64,000 bases of DNA, taken from contig CAYUVF010000012.1 of NCBI GenBank assembly GCA_964448045.1, positions 19,324 through 83,323 on the forward strand, written 5' to 3'. Position 1 is the stretch's first letter, and each line of letters begins with the position of its first letter. The stretch comes from CAYUVF01 sp964448045 (lineage in GTDB: Bacteria; Bacteroidota; Rhodothermia; Rhodothermales; Salinibacteraceae). The notes beneath the pieces are model-generated. The model did not search any database. It was not told the DNA's origin and was given only the letters and a program-made list of their open reading frames with translations. Positions 46,601 to 54,519 of the stretch are shown here, piece by piece. The translations under genes were made by a program, and so were the position numbers.

Positions 46601-46648
46601 GATACGCCCTACGCCCAGACGGCCCGAACGGAAAAAGAGGCGCTTTAG
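43607..46648 (+). CDS. large exported tetratricopeptide-repeat protein
   Basis: The 1013-residue protein begins with a signal peptide (hydrophobic core about residues 18-31, cleavage near SAAQ) and then consists almost entirely of TPR-like helical repeats of about 34-37 residues (for example AALYAVGTTQVRLERFDAA and AKAQYSIGDAHFNAGNLDA). Such superhelices act as periplasmic scaffolds. Large TPR proteins in Bacteroidota often sit with outer-membrane barrels and TonB/ExbBD-type motors, and this gene is followed by exactly that. A likely promoter lies at 43538-43565. The barrel starts 55 bases later. Confidence 0.88.
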   Translation: MYALTRSSRVNHLRWVSTLLIVLLLAAALPGESAAQRAPASPERSFADALRLYNDRHYMQAAEAFATFRRHHPNAVHAPETFYYEAQAMLALDRQAQAVRLLTQLQRTYPSHPRAREARLSLGQYFVEAGQYERARQTLEAVASDYANEPEAARARYQLGQLARDRENLTEALAQFQRVVRDYPDADMAPAALYAVGTTQVRLERFDAAAASFERLGRTYPQSPYARTLGLALADVYYELGDYERVVDEVTSRLPNLEGDARDRATFLLAEAYNHLRDHENAIVHYRRFTEDNPDSPYYHPALYGLAWNYHYEGSYQWAADHFARVQAGPDDDLSRKATYYEAANRYLDGQQQEALALYREYVRTWPKAPLADQAQYEIGMLLYNQRNWQAANDAFTTLIDQYTGSSRRGEAYYMRGNTFIALNQFDRALQSFDAAVQFDAAPDSLKQEVIFQRAWLQYDTGAYQAAAPAFLQIYNSDAAPPRRTADALFWGAESYFQMENLDRAQSLFRTYLNQYRSGDHVAAAQYALAWTYFKQQRYQQAAQAFQQFLAMDATPNDDSIPYRQDARLRLADSYYALKRYPEAVRIYRQVDGNGADYALYQTGQALDLADRSAEAIEALQRLVDQYPDSPWRDEAMYQIGAIHFQNQEFDAAIDAYERLLSAYPDAALAAKAQYSIGDAHFNAGNLDASVNAYRRVLNEYTESPFVSDAASSIQYALIAMDDPERAEAIIDSFATARPNSRIVDELRFRLAEATYQSGQTDEALSSLRRFVRTSSDDQLLPEAYYYMGQIYAERDQYEEAQGYLRQVVFSYDQGAHRAEAALQLGDLYMRQEQYDRARRAYAKMAEVAEDPATLAQARYGESMALLELGQTAEARTLLEQALDQAGDTRAAYPIQLGLGRVYERQGQLQQAEDLYRSVVRNAEGEPGAEALYRLGSLLIDRDQLQTAIAELSRMSTLYTGYPAWMAQGFLLQARAYRRLGETGEAARLYDRVIQSYADTPYAQTARTEKEAL

Positions 46649-46703
46649 CCGTGCCCTCTCCCCCCTCGACTCACCGCTGCCCAACCGCTTGTTCTTGCCT
46701 GTG

Positions 46704-48503
46704 ATGTCTTCTTTCTTCTCAACGCAGACGTGGAGCATGGCCCTCAGCGTAGTGTTTGTGCTGATGCTGATGCGCCCAACCGCTACCCTCGCCCAGCAAA
46801 ACGAGGAGGAGCCTTCCGAAGAGCAGCCGGCTCAGGCGCTTCCCACGATCGCTCCGCAGGAGATCGAAATCCTGGGTACGCTGGAGATTGGCCTTCCCTC
46901 GTTGGAGCGCCAGCCGCTGACGGGCTTCAATCCCCCACCGCGCATCCCGGCCCCTTCGACCGATCGCACGCCCTACCTGGGCGACTACGAGCAGGACCGG
47001 AGCGACCTGCCCCAGGATCTGCCTGCGCCGCCTCCCATCGAATCGACGTTGGAGCAACCGGCCCCCCCACTGAATGGTGAACTCGAAGCTGGAGGCGGCC
47101 GCTATTTCACCCGCCACGCCGAGGGGCGCCTCTGGGCCCCGCTCAGTCCAACAGAATCCTTCACTGTCGAAGCCACCTACCGCGGCACGAACGGCCACGA
47201 GCCCTTCGACGACGATCCCAGCATCGAAACGCCTCACGACACATTTGAGGGTACACTCGGGCTCCAAAGCCAGCGCGATGCGTTCATAGCTCGCGCTCAG
47301 ATCGGCGGATTCTTCGATACCTACACCCTCTACGGCACACAGACGGGGGGATCTTCCCTCAGTGGAACGCCCCTCGACCAACCCGACCGGGAGGGCCGGG
47401 GCGGATCGGCCGAGGTGATGCTTTCGACCTACACGCGTATGCCGGTGACGCTCACAGCCGCCTTTGAACGGTCGGATTACGAGACGACGTATCTGGAAAC
47501 GGCGCCCGATGGCATCCTGGAAGCCGCCCGCGATGAAAACCGCTTCTCGATCGGCGGCACCGCCGACCTGCCGCTAATCTATCCCACAACCATCGACGCC
47601 AATTTTTCCTGGTTCAGCGTGGGTTCGAGCAGTCAAACGATCTACGACGCCTGGCACCTCGACGGCGGCGGGGAATCGACCGTGTATGAGACCGGTGCCA
47701 CCTCCCTCGCCATCGGTGCTCGGCTGCTCACGAATGACTTAAGCCCATCAGGGACGCCAGCAGACTCGGCGACCGACCAATCCTCGACGTACGTGACGCC
47801 GACGTTCGACGCCGAGTGGCAGTCGCCCACTGGCGCCTCGCTCTACCTGCGCAACACTCCAGGCATAGACGCCAATGCGCTGGGCCGCCTCTTCCAAGAC
47901 AATCCGTATCTCGTCTTCGAGCCGGTTACGCAGCCCACCATCCGCACGACTGACGTGGAAGCTGGTGTTCGATATTACACCGGGCGGCTCCAGCTCGCGG
48001 CGCACGGGGGGTACGCGTATAGTCCCAACTTCCAGTTCTTCGAAAGCACGGCGCAGGCGCCCTACACAAGGGGACTCTTCGATGCCCGATACGCCTCCGC
48101 ACGGATCATCTCCGCCGGTGCCGAAGCCTCACTCCAGCGGCTCAATGGAATCGACCTCGTGCTCGGCCTCACGTATCGGAACGGGCAGTTGACTGATACC
48201 GATGCCGCCATCCCGCACTTTGCGCCAATTACCGGCCGCGCGGTCTTCTCGTACGCGTTCGACGACCAGCGCGGCCACCTGCAACTCGTGGGCCACTTCG
48301 AGAGCCCCCGCTACCTCGACCGATCCGAAACCACGGAAACCGACGCGTACTTTGATCTGGATTTCAAGGCGGCGTACGATCTTACCGAGTCGCTGGGCCT
48401 TACCTTTCAGGTCCAAAATATGAGCCCCAGCACCACCGAGCGCTGGCCGCGCTACGAGCGTCCGCCGCTCGCCCTCAGCGCAGGCATGCGGGTACGATGG
48501 TGA
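46704..48503 (+). CDS. outer-membrane beta-barrel protein, TonB-receptor-like
   Basis: This 599-residue protein has a signal peptide (cleavage near LAQ), a Pro/Glu-rich segment and then an amphipathic beta-strand pattern to the C-terminus. It ends in an aromatic/charged strand finishing in W (SAGMRVRW), as in outer-membrane barrels. The C-terminal region (FDLDFKAAYDLTESLGLTFQVQNM) resembles the end of TonB-dependent receptors. No plug domain or TonB box was recognised, so it may be a plug-less barrel. The start at 46704 follows the TPR gene closely. The HU-type gene follows after 93 bases. Confidence 0.72.
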   Translation: MSSFFSTQTWSMALSVVFVLMLMRPTATLAQQNEEEPSEEQPAQALPTIAPQEIEILGTLEIGLPSLERQPLTGFNPPPRIPAPSTDRTPYLGDYEQDRSDLPQDLPAPPPIESTLEQPAPPLNGELEAGGGRYFTRHAEGRLWAPLSPTESFTVEATYRGTNGHEPFDDDPSIETPHDTFEGTLGLQSQRDAFIARAQIGGFFDTYTLYGTQTGGSSLSGTPLDQPDREGRGGSAEVMLSTYTRMPVTLTAAFERSDYETTYLETAPDGILEAARDENRFSIGGTADLPLIYPTTIDANFSWFSVGSSSQTIYDAWHLDGGGESTVYETGATSLAIGARLLTNDLSPSGTPADSATDQSSTYVTPTFDAEWQSPTGASLYLRNTPGIDANALGRLFQDNPYLVFEPVTQPTIRTTDVEAGVRYYTGRLQLAAHGGYAYSPNFQFFESTAQAPYTRGLFDARYASARIISAGAEASLQRLNGIDLVLGLTYRNGQLTDTDAAIPHFAPITGRAVFSYAFDDQRGHLQLVGHFESPRYLDRSETTETDAYFDLDFKAAYDLTESLGLTFQVQNMSPSTTERWPRYERPPLALSAGMRVRW

Positions 48504-48510
48504 GAGGCCT

Positions 48511-48538
48511 TTGATCAGCCGCCTCGTGTTCATATATT
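48511..48538 (+). promoter_or_regulatory. promoter for the HU/SPOR-ExbBD genes
   Basis: TTGATC (48511-48516) and TATATT (48533-48538) are 16 bases apart and lie just after the barrel stop codon. This is about 60 bases before the HU-like gene. It would let the HU/SPOR-ExbBD set be transcribed independently of the TPR and barrel genes. Confidence 0.5.
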
Positions 48539-48596
48539 GCACGAAATGCGGACTGCACCGCTCCTTTTTCATTTAGCTGCCTGTTGGCCCTTGTCT

Positions 48597-48803
48597 ATGA
48601 CCTCGTCCGGCTCGCACGACGATCTTCTCGATGCGCTGGCTTCGTTCGTCCGGCGCCAGCTCACCCGCGGCAAATCGGTCCACGTGCCCGATCTGGGAAC
48701 GTTTGCGGTGGAGCACCGCCCCAGTGAAATGAAACGAGATGACGACGGCAACATCGTGATGGTCCCGCCGCAAGATTCGGTCTCTTTCACGCCCGACGCG
48801 TAA
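48597..48803 (+). CDS. small HU-fold (IHF/HU-like) protein
   Basis: The 68-residue protein has the HU-like pattern: a helix (LLDALASFVRRQLTRGK), then a VPDLGTFAVEHRPS segment, the strand-turn characteristic of the HU family. The DNA-binding arms look short. It resembles the HU-like domain at the start of the next gene but is a separate protein. It could be a nucleoid partner of that protein. The two genes are 18 bases apart. Confidence 0.7.
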   Translation: MTSSGSHDDLLDALASFVRRQLTRGKSVHVPDLGTFAVEHRPSEMKRDDDGNIVMVPPQDSVSFTPDA

Positions 48804-48821
48804 ACGCACCTCACCTTCCCC

Positions 48822-50231
48822 ATGTCTGCCCCGCTCATTCAGCACATTGCCGACTCGCTTAACTGCTCCGAGGCCGAGGCGCGCTCGCGGCTGGAGGATA
48901 CCCTCCGCGAACTCAAACAGCACGTCCGCAGCGGGGACGAGGTCTCGCTGCCCGATCTCGGCACCTTCACGATGGAGAACGATCGGCTGGTGTTCGTGCC
49001 AGATGACTCGCTCTCGCGTCAGGTCAATCACCGCTTTGCTGGACTGACTCCCGTTTCTGTCTCTCAGTCGGGCTCGGGGACCGCTCCAAAGGCCCCCGCC
49101 CCTACCGAGGAGTCCGAACCTGAACCCGCCGAGGATCCCCCCCCCGAAGCTGAACCCGCGCCCGCTGATACGCCGTCTGATTCCGAGGAGCTCACCAAAG
49201 ATGAACCGGCACCGGGTGACGAGTGGCACCCCCCCGAATCCGACGACGCGCACCATCCGCTCGGCCCCAAGGAGACGCCGCCGTTTGAGGAGCCCGAGCA
49301 TACCGTCCTCGACGAAGATGAAGACGAGGAAGAACCCGAACCGTCCTCCGAGTCGCCTCAAGCCCCCGCTCCCCTGCAGCCGAAATCGAAGCACGAAGCG
49401 GAAAGCAAACCGGCCGAGGAGCTCCCGGACGACGAAGCCAATGAAGCCATTGAGGATCAAGCGGCTGGCGAACAAGCAGAGGCGCCGGAAAGCGAAGTCT
49501 CGGATAAAAAATCCCCCGACGAAGCACAGGAGGACGACGCCCTGAGCGCCTGGCCCGCCGAAGATGAAAAGGACCCGTCCGAGGCCTCGGATACGCCAGA
49601 GCCCGTGTCTACTGAATCCCGCGCCCCCGAACGCCGGCGGCACGACCGAGACCGCAGCTCTGGAGCGGGCATCCTGATCGGCCTGTTCGTGCTGATCGCG
49701 GTAGTCGCCGTCGGGGGCTATCTGCTCCAGCAGCAGGGCGTGTTTGGCCCAGCGGACGCGGGCGATGCTACCCCTGCCCGCACGCCGCAAGCCCCGGCCG
49801 ATTCGGAGCCCGCTACTGCGACTGATCCGCAGACCGATGACGACGAATCGGCTCCGGCGGCATCGGAGAATCAACCGTCAGAGACTCAACCTTCGGAGGC
49901 CACCGCCGGCGAATCCGAGACCCAGGGTGCAGACGAATCTCCGGAGGCGCAACCGCCGACCATCGACCGTACAGCCGGGGGCTACACCATCGTCATTGCC
50001 TCGCGCGGAAACCGTGATCAGGCCGCGGCGGTCGTGGAACAGTACGAAGCGGCCCTGGCCGATGAAAACCTGCCCCTGGCGATCCTGACGGGCGAATCGA
50101 ACGGGCAGACGCGCTACCGCGTAGGCGTCGGGCAGTTTCCCTCCATCGACGCCGCTACCGAAACGCGGGACCAGCTGGCCGACCGCCTCCCCGAGGGCGC
50201 CTGGGTCCTGCGCATCCGACCCAACTCGTAG
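48822..50231 (+). CDS. HU-fold/SPOR membrane protein
   Basis: The 469-residue protein combines three parts. Residues 1-78 form an HU-like domain of the kind seen in Bacteroidota (SLPDLGTFTMEND). Residues 80-280 are an extended acidic, Pro-rich linker with almost no aromatic residues. One membrane helix (282-303) then leads to a second acidic linker and a C-terminal SPOR domain (about 386-466) that should bind denuded peptidoglycan. The HU part would be cytoplasmic and the SPOR part periplasmic. Function is inferred: linking chromosome to septal wall. ExbB follows after 35 bases. Confidence 0.8.
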   Translation: MSAPLIQHIADSLNCSEAEARSRLEDTLRELKQHVRSGDEVSLPDLGTFTMENDRLVFVPDDSLSRQVNHRFAGLTPVSVSQSGSGTAPKAPAPTEESEPEPAEDPPPEAEPAPADTPSDSEELTKDEPAPGDEWHPPESDDAHHPLGPKETPPFEEPEHTVLDEDEDEEEPEPSSESPQAPAPLQPKSKHEAESKPAEELPDDEANEAIEDQAAGEQAEAPESEVSDKKSPDEAQEDDALSAWPAEDEKDPSEASDTPEPVSTESRAPERRRHDRDRSSGAGILIGLFVLIAVVAVGGYLLQQQGVFGPADAGDATPARTPQAPADSEPATATDPQTDDDESAPAASENQPSETQPSEATAGESETQGADESPEAQPPTIDRTAGGYTIVIASRGNRDQAAAVVEQYEAALADENLPLAILTGESNGQTRYRVGVGQFPSIDAATETRDQLADRLPEGAWVLRIRPNS

Positions 50232-50266
50232 ACTTCCCACCTGAGACGCTCGCTACTGTGGCATTT

Positions 50267-50995
50267 ATGTTTGCACTCCTACCGATCCTCCCCCAGGCGG
50301 CCGACTCCCTCCAGGCCGTCACGCCCGCCACCGGGCCCCAGGCCGAATCTGTGCTGGATGTGCTCGTGCTGGGCGGATGGGTGATGGTCCCGCTTCTGTT
50401 GCTCTCAATCCTTACGATCTACCTTTTCGTAGAACGGGTGGTGAAGATCCGCCGCGCTGCAACCGATCCGGAAGACATCACCGACCAGGTGAGGCAGTAC
50501 GTCCGTGCTGGCGATATTCAGGGAGCCATTGCCTTCTGCACTACCGAAGACAAGCCGATCACGCGCATTCTGCGGCACGGGCTTGAACGGCTGGGCCGGC
50601 CTATCTCGGAAATCCAGGATGCCGTGCAGGCCGCGGGCAAACACGAAGCCTTCGAACTGGAAAAACGAACCGACTGGCTCGCCAGCATCTCGGGCGTCGC
50701 TCCCATGCTCGGCTTTCTTGGCACCGTGATCGGGATGATCCGCGCCTTTCAGGAGATCCAGAACTATCAGGGCAACGTGAATCCGAGTGTGCTGGCCGGC
50801 GGCATCTGGGAGGCCCTCCTGACCACCGCCGCCGGACTCGCCGTGGGCATTCTCGCGCTGATCTTCTACAACTACCTGCTCAACCGCATCCGGCGGCTCA
50901 TCAACGACATGGAGCGCTCGGCGACCGACTTTATCGACCTGTTGCAGGAGCCCGTGTCGTCCGAGCAAGTGGGGAGTGGTCAAACCGTAAGCTGA
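50267..50995 (+). CDS. MotA/TolQ/ExbB proton channel protein
   Basis: This 242-residue inner-membrane protein has three membrane helices (about residues 33-57, 143-164 and 183-206). The conserved TolQ/ExbB core is recognisable in LASISGVAPMLGFLGTVIGMI and LLTTAAGLAVGILALI. With the ExbD-type protein it uses the proton-motive force to drive an envelope machine. No TonB gene is adjacent, so the partner could be a TonB elsewhere or a Tol-Pal-like target. The ATG at 50267 is preferred over a GTG at 50258. Confidence 0.93.
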   Translation: MFALLPILPQAADSLQAVTPATGPQAESVLDVLVLGGWVMVPLLLLSILTIYLFVERVVKIRRAATDPEDITDQVRQYVRAGDIQGAIAFCTTEDKPITRILRHGLERLGRPISEIQDAVQAAGKHEAFELEKRTDWLASISGVAPMLGFLGTVIGMIRAFQEIQNYQGNVNPSVLAGGIWEALLTTAAGLAVGILALIFYNYLLNRIRRLINDMERSATDFIDLLQEPVSSEQVGSGQTVS

Positions 50996-51041
50996 TCTCT
51001 CTCCGCCTCAGCGTTTCATCACTCAAGCGCGTGTGCCTGCT

Positions 51042-51452
51042 ATGCCGCTCGATTTCTCCACGACCCGCAAGCCCTCGACGTCGTTCAGCTTCGCCGGGCT
51101 GACTGACATCGTGCTACTGCTGCTGATTTTCTTTCTACTGACGTCCAACTTCATCCCGCAGATGGGCATCCGCGTCAACCTGCCGCGCGCCGAAACTTCG
51201 GCACCGGTGGAGTCGCAGTACGTGACGGTGGTGGTCACTGAGGACGGCGCCTACTACGTTAACCAGAACCAGGTGGAACGCTCGCAGCTGCTGGAGGCCA
51301 TCCGCGCCGCAAAGGGCGACCGGACCGCGCTCGTGCTCCGCGCCGACCGCGGCGCAACCGTAGGGCAGTTTGCCACCGTTGCCACCGTCGCCCGCGCGCT
51401 CGACCTCCGCGTGCTCATGGCTACCGAGCGAGGCAACGAACTCGCGCAGTAA
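51042..51452 (+). CDS. ExbD/TolR biopolymer transport protein
   Basis: The 136-residue protein has a short cytoplasmic N-terminus, one membrane helix with the proton-pathway aspartate in GLTDIVLLLLIFFLL, and a periplasmic domain. The pairing with the ExbB gene is standard. The gene ends 15 bases before the opposite-strand YifB gene. The ATG at 51042 is preferred over a GTG at 51033. There is no TonB or Pal gene after it. Confidence 0.93.
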   Translation: MPLDFSTTRKPSTSFSFAGLTDIVLLLLIFFLLTSNFIPQMGIRVNLPRAETSAPVESQYVTVVVTEDGAYYVNQNQVERSQLLEAIRAAKGDRTALVLRADRGATVGQFATVATVARALDLRVLMATERGNELAQ

Positions 51453-51467
51453 GCTGGAAAACGCTCC

Positions 51468-53018
51468 TCATCCGTGCCACCAGTCGCGATCCAGTGAGCG
51501 ATACTGGATCGCCTCGGAAACGTGAGGCGGCTGGATCGACTCCGCGCCCGATAGGTCCGCAACCGTTCGTGCCACCTTGAGGATGCGCGTGTACGCTCGG
51601 GCGCTCAGACCGAGTCGTTCGATGGCCATCTTGAGCAGCTGGCGCCCTGCGTCGTCGAGCAGGCAGTAGGTCTGCACCAGCCGGCTGCTCATCTGGGCGT
51701 TACAGTAGCATCCGTCGTGCGCCGCAAACCGATGATCCTGTCGCTGTCGCGCCCGCATCACACGCTGCCGCACTATCTCGGACGATTCGCCATCCTTCGG
51801 CCCATCCAACTCATCGAACGGTACCGGCGCCACTTCCACGTGCAAATCGAACCGATCCATGAGCGGACCGCTGATCTTGCTGAGGTACCGCTGCACCTGG
51901 GCTGGAGCGCAGACGCACTCACGTTTGGGATCGTTCAGATGTCCACACGGGCACGGGTTCATGCTCGCGACCAGCATAAAGCGCGCCGGATATTCGACGG
52001 TTGACTGAGCGCGGCTGATCGTGATGCTGCCTTCCTCCAGCGGCTGGCGCAGCACTTCGAGGACGCTGCGCTGGAACTCGGGCAGTTCGTCGAGGAAGAG
52101 AACGCCGTTGTGCGCAAGTGAAATCTCGCCGGGGCGCGGATTGGCACCACCGCCGCAGAGCCCGGCATCCGAGATGGTGTGATGCGGCGACCGAAACGGG
52201 CGACGGGCGACGATGCCGTGCTCGCTCTGTAGCTTGCCGCTCACCGAGTGAATCTTGGTCGTCTCCAGCGCTTCCTCCGAAGACAGCGGGGGCAAAATCG
52301 TTGGTAGTCGCCGTGCCAGCATGGTCTTACCCGAGCCCGGCGGGCCCACCATCAGGGCGTTGTGCCCACCGGCTGCGGCGACCTCCAGCGCGCGTTTCAC
52401 GTTGTCCTGCCCGCGCACGTCAGCAAGATCGAGCGTGTGATGCCGCGCAGCTTCGAACAGCGCCTCGGTATCGCGCTCGAAGCGGTCCGGCGCCTCGGGC
52501 GAGCCCGGGTCGGTGAGCAGGTGGAAGGTGTCGCTGATCGACTCAACGGGGTAGACTTCCAGCCCCTCCACCACCGCCGCTTCGGCAGCATTTTCGGTGG
52601 GTACGACGACGCCCCTTCGGCCTTCGTCACGCGCCTTCAGGGCCATCGGGAGGACGCCGCGTACGGGCCGGACGGTGCCATCGAGCGCCAGCTCGCCCAT
52701 CAGCCAGTACGTATCGAGCATCGACTGATCGATGTAGTCACTCCCCGCCGCAATCAGCCCGACAGCCAGCGGCAAATCGAACGCGGCGCCCTCTTTGCGG
52801 ACATCCGCCGGAGCCAGATTTATGGTGATGGCACCCCGAGGAACCGGCAGATTCGTGTTCTTCAGCGCCGCCCAGATGCGATCGCGGCTCTCGCGCACCG
52901 CGCCATACGGTAATCCGACCACGGTGTATCGCGGCATGCCGGAGTCGATGTTCGTTTCAATTTCGATAGGCAGGGCATCGACCCCGTGGGTAGCGCTACT
53001 CCAGACGCGGCTCAGCAT
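51468..53018 (-). CDS. YifB family Mg chelatase-like AAA ATPase
   Basis: The 516-residue protein has an N-terminal YifB/ChlI domain (VVGLPYGAVRESRDR), a AAA core with Walker A GPPGSGKTML near residues 225-234, a LFLDELPEF Walker B and the C-terminal Mg_chelatase_C region. A CPCGHLNDPKRECVC zinc-like cluster and YLSKISGPLMDRFDLHVEV motif are typical of YifB/ComM. ComM relatives help branch migration in natural transformation. The ATG at 53018 is chosen; codons further upstream lack similarity. Confidence 0.92.
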   Translation of the reverse strand: MLSRVWSSATHGVDALPIEIETNIDSGMPRYTVVGLPYGAVRESRDRIWAALKNTNLPVPRGAITINLAPADVRKEGAAFDLPLAVGLIAAGSDYIDQSMLDTYWLMGELALDGTVRPVRGVLPMALKARDEGRRGVVVPTENAAEAAVVEGLEVYPVESISDTFHLLTDPGSPEAPDRFERDTEALFEAARHHTLDLADVRGQDNVKRALEVAAAGGHNALMVGPPGSGKTMLARRLPTILPPLSSEEALETTKIHSVSGKLQSEHGIVARRPFRSPHHTISDAGLCGGGANPRPGEISLAHNGVLFLDELPEFQRSVLEVLRQPLEEGSITISRAQSTVEYPARFMLVASMNPCPCGHLNDPKRECVCAPAQVQRYLSKISGPLMDRFDLHVEVAPVPFDELDGPKDGESSEIVRQRVMRARQRQDHRFAAHDGCYCNAQMSSRLVQTYCLLDDAGRQLLKMAIERLGLSARAYTRILKVARTVADLSGAESIQPPHVSEAIQYRSLDRDWWHG

Positions 53019-53165
53019 GAGGTGGCACAGATCGAGTGGATGAGTTGATTTGGGATCAGACACGCTGCATCCGCCAACATAACCTGTGCCGTGTGCCCTG
53101 CTTAGTCGAGCGTCCTCCCGAGGTGGTTGCGTAAGGCCGAAGAGGCTCGCCCGATAGGCCAAGGC

Positions 53166-54381
53166 CTACATGTCCTCGGCAGTTTCTGGAGCGGGCAACC
53201 ACGCCTGAAACTCTTCGCGGAAGCGGTCCATGTAGGTATGAAGGAGCGCCTCGACGCGGTCATAGTCCGGACTGCTGATGATGAGCCCCGCGTGGTGTTT
53301 CTTCGTCATCCGCCAGGCGATTTCTTCGTCCTGATAGGCCGAGAGGTTTGGGTGCTCCTGACGGGAGAGCGAGATCAGGATGCCGGCGTACTCCTGTTGC
53401 GCCGCCGGAAGCGCGTAGGCCTCGTCCCGCGCGTCAGCGATTTCGATCTGCGCCCATTCGCTCCAGAGGTTGATGCCCGTCGCGGCCTCGACGAGTTCGG
53501 CGATGTGGGCACCGCCCACACGGGCGGCCGTTTCCAGAAAGCAGAACGTACCGTCTGTACGCTCGATAAACTCGGTGTGGACCGCGCCGCGCACCATCCC
53601 CAGGGCATCGATGAGCGTGCGGGTAAGATCGCGACACTGCACGGCTGCTTCCGAGTCGCGTCGAAGCGTGCGGCTCGAAAAGATACCGCCGCCGTGCATA
53701 ACGTCGAAAGGCGGACGGACGTAGCCGTGCGCTTCGGCGAAGGCCACGTCGCTCTCGTGGACCAGCGCGTCGACGTGATAGACGTTTCCCGGCACGAATT
53801 CTTCCAGCAAGAAGTGTGACTGCCGGTCGCCCAGCGCGTCCAGGCTGCGCCAGAGCGCCTCGCGGTCGTAGATTTTCTGGATGCCGACGGCCGAGGCTTC
53901 ACCGCGCGGTTTGAGTACCCAGGGGGGGCTGGCAGCGGTCCATGAACGCCCGGATGTCGTCGTAGTTGAAAACGGGCACAAAGTCGGGAACGGGCACGCC
54001 AGCCTCGCGGGCCTTCGTGCGCATGGCAAGCTTGTCCCGAAAGTAGCGGACCGTGGTCTGGCCCATGCCAGGGACACGCAGATGCTCGCGTAGGTGCGAG
54101 GCCGTGTCAAGGTCGAACTCGTCGAGCGGGATGATGCGGTCAATCTTCTCACTGCGCGCCAGGTAACTAACGCTGTTGAGGATGTCCTCGCGGTTCCTGA
54201 AGTCGGGGACATAATACGCTTCGTCGATGGCGTCCCAGGGCCAGGGGGCCTCCCGCAGCTTCTCGGGCGTGACGAAGAGGACACGCACGCCCTCGTCATG
54301 GCAGGTTTCCAGAAAGGCCTTGCCTTTTTCGTAGCTGGCCAGGCACAGAAACGTGATCGGACGGTCGGCAGAGGCAGTCAT
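53166..54381 (-). pseudogene. frameshifted ATP-grasp ligase-like gene
   Basis: The 5' part (54381 to about 53899) encodes an N-terminal ATP-grasp/preATP region, with FLCLASYEKGKAFLE and DEFDLDTASHLREHL, ending after the run of C bases in a short nonsense tail. The 3' part continues in another frame with PPWVLKPRGEASAVG, FVPGNVYHVDALV and FCFLETAARVGGAH, the ATP-binding core. The frames join only if one C is removed from the seven-base C run at 53922-53928 (minus strand). About 405 residues would then be intact. This may be a real mutation, phase variation or a sequencing error. Confidence 0.85.
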
Positions 54382-54519
54382 GGGAAAGCAGGGGTCGGTT
54401 GGGCAGGACGGCTGGCAAGGGATAGCGGTCGGCACTCCCAAAGTACAGTACGGCGTTGGGCCCGGGCAAACCCGATCATGCGACGCCTGCCCTGCCGCTA
54501 CAGGTGAAAATCAGTCCCA

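Noticed and set aside
53922..53928. Programmed ribosomal frameshift in the ATP-grasp gene.
   Set aside because: The site is a C run that needs removal of one base; no known slippery motif or downstream stimulator was seen. Sequencing error or mutation is simpler.
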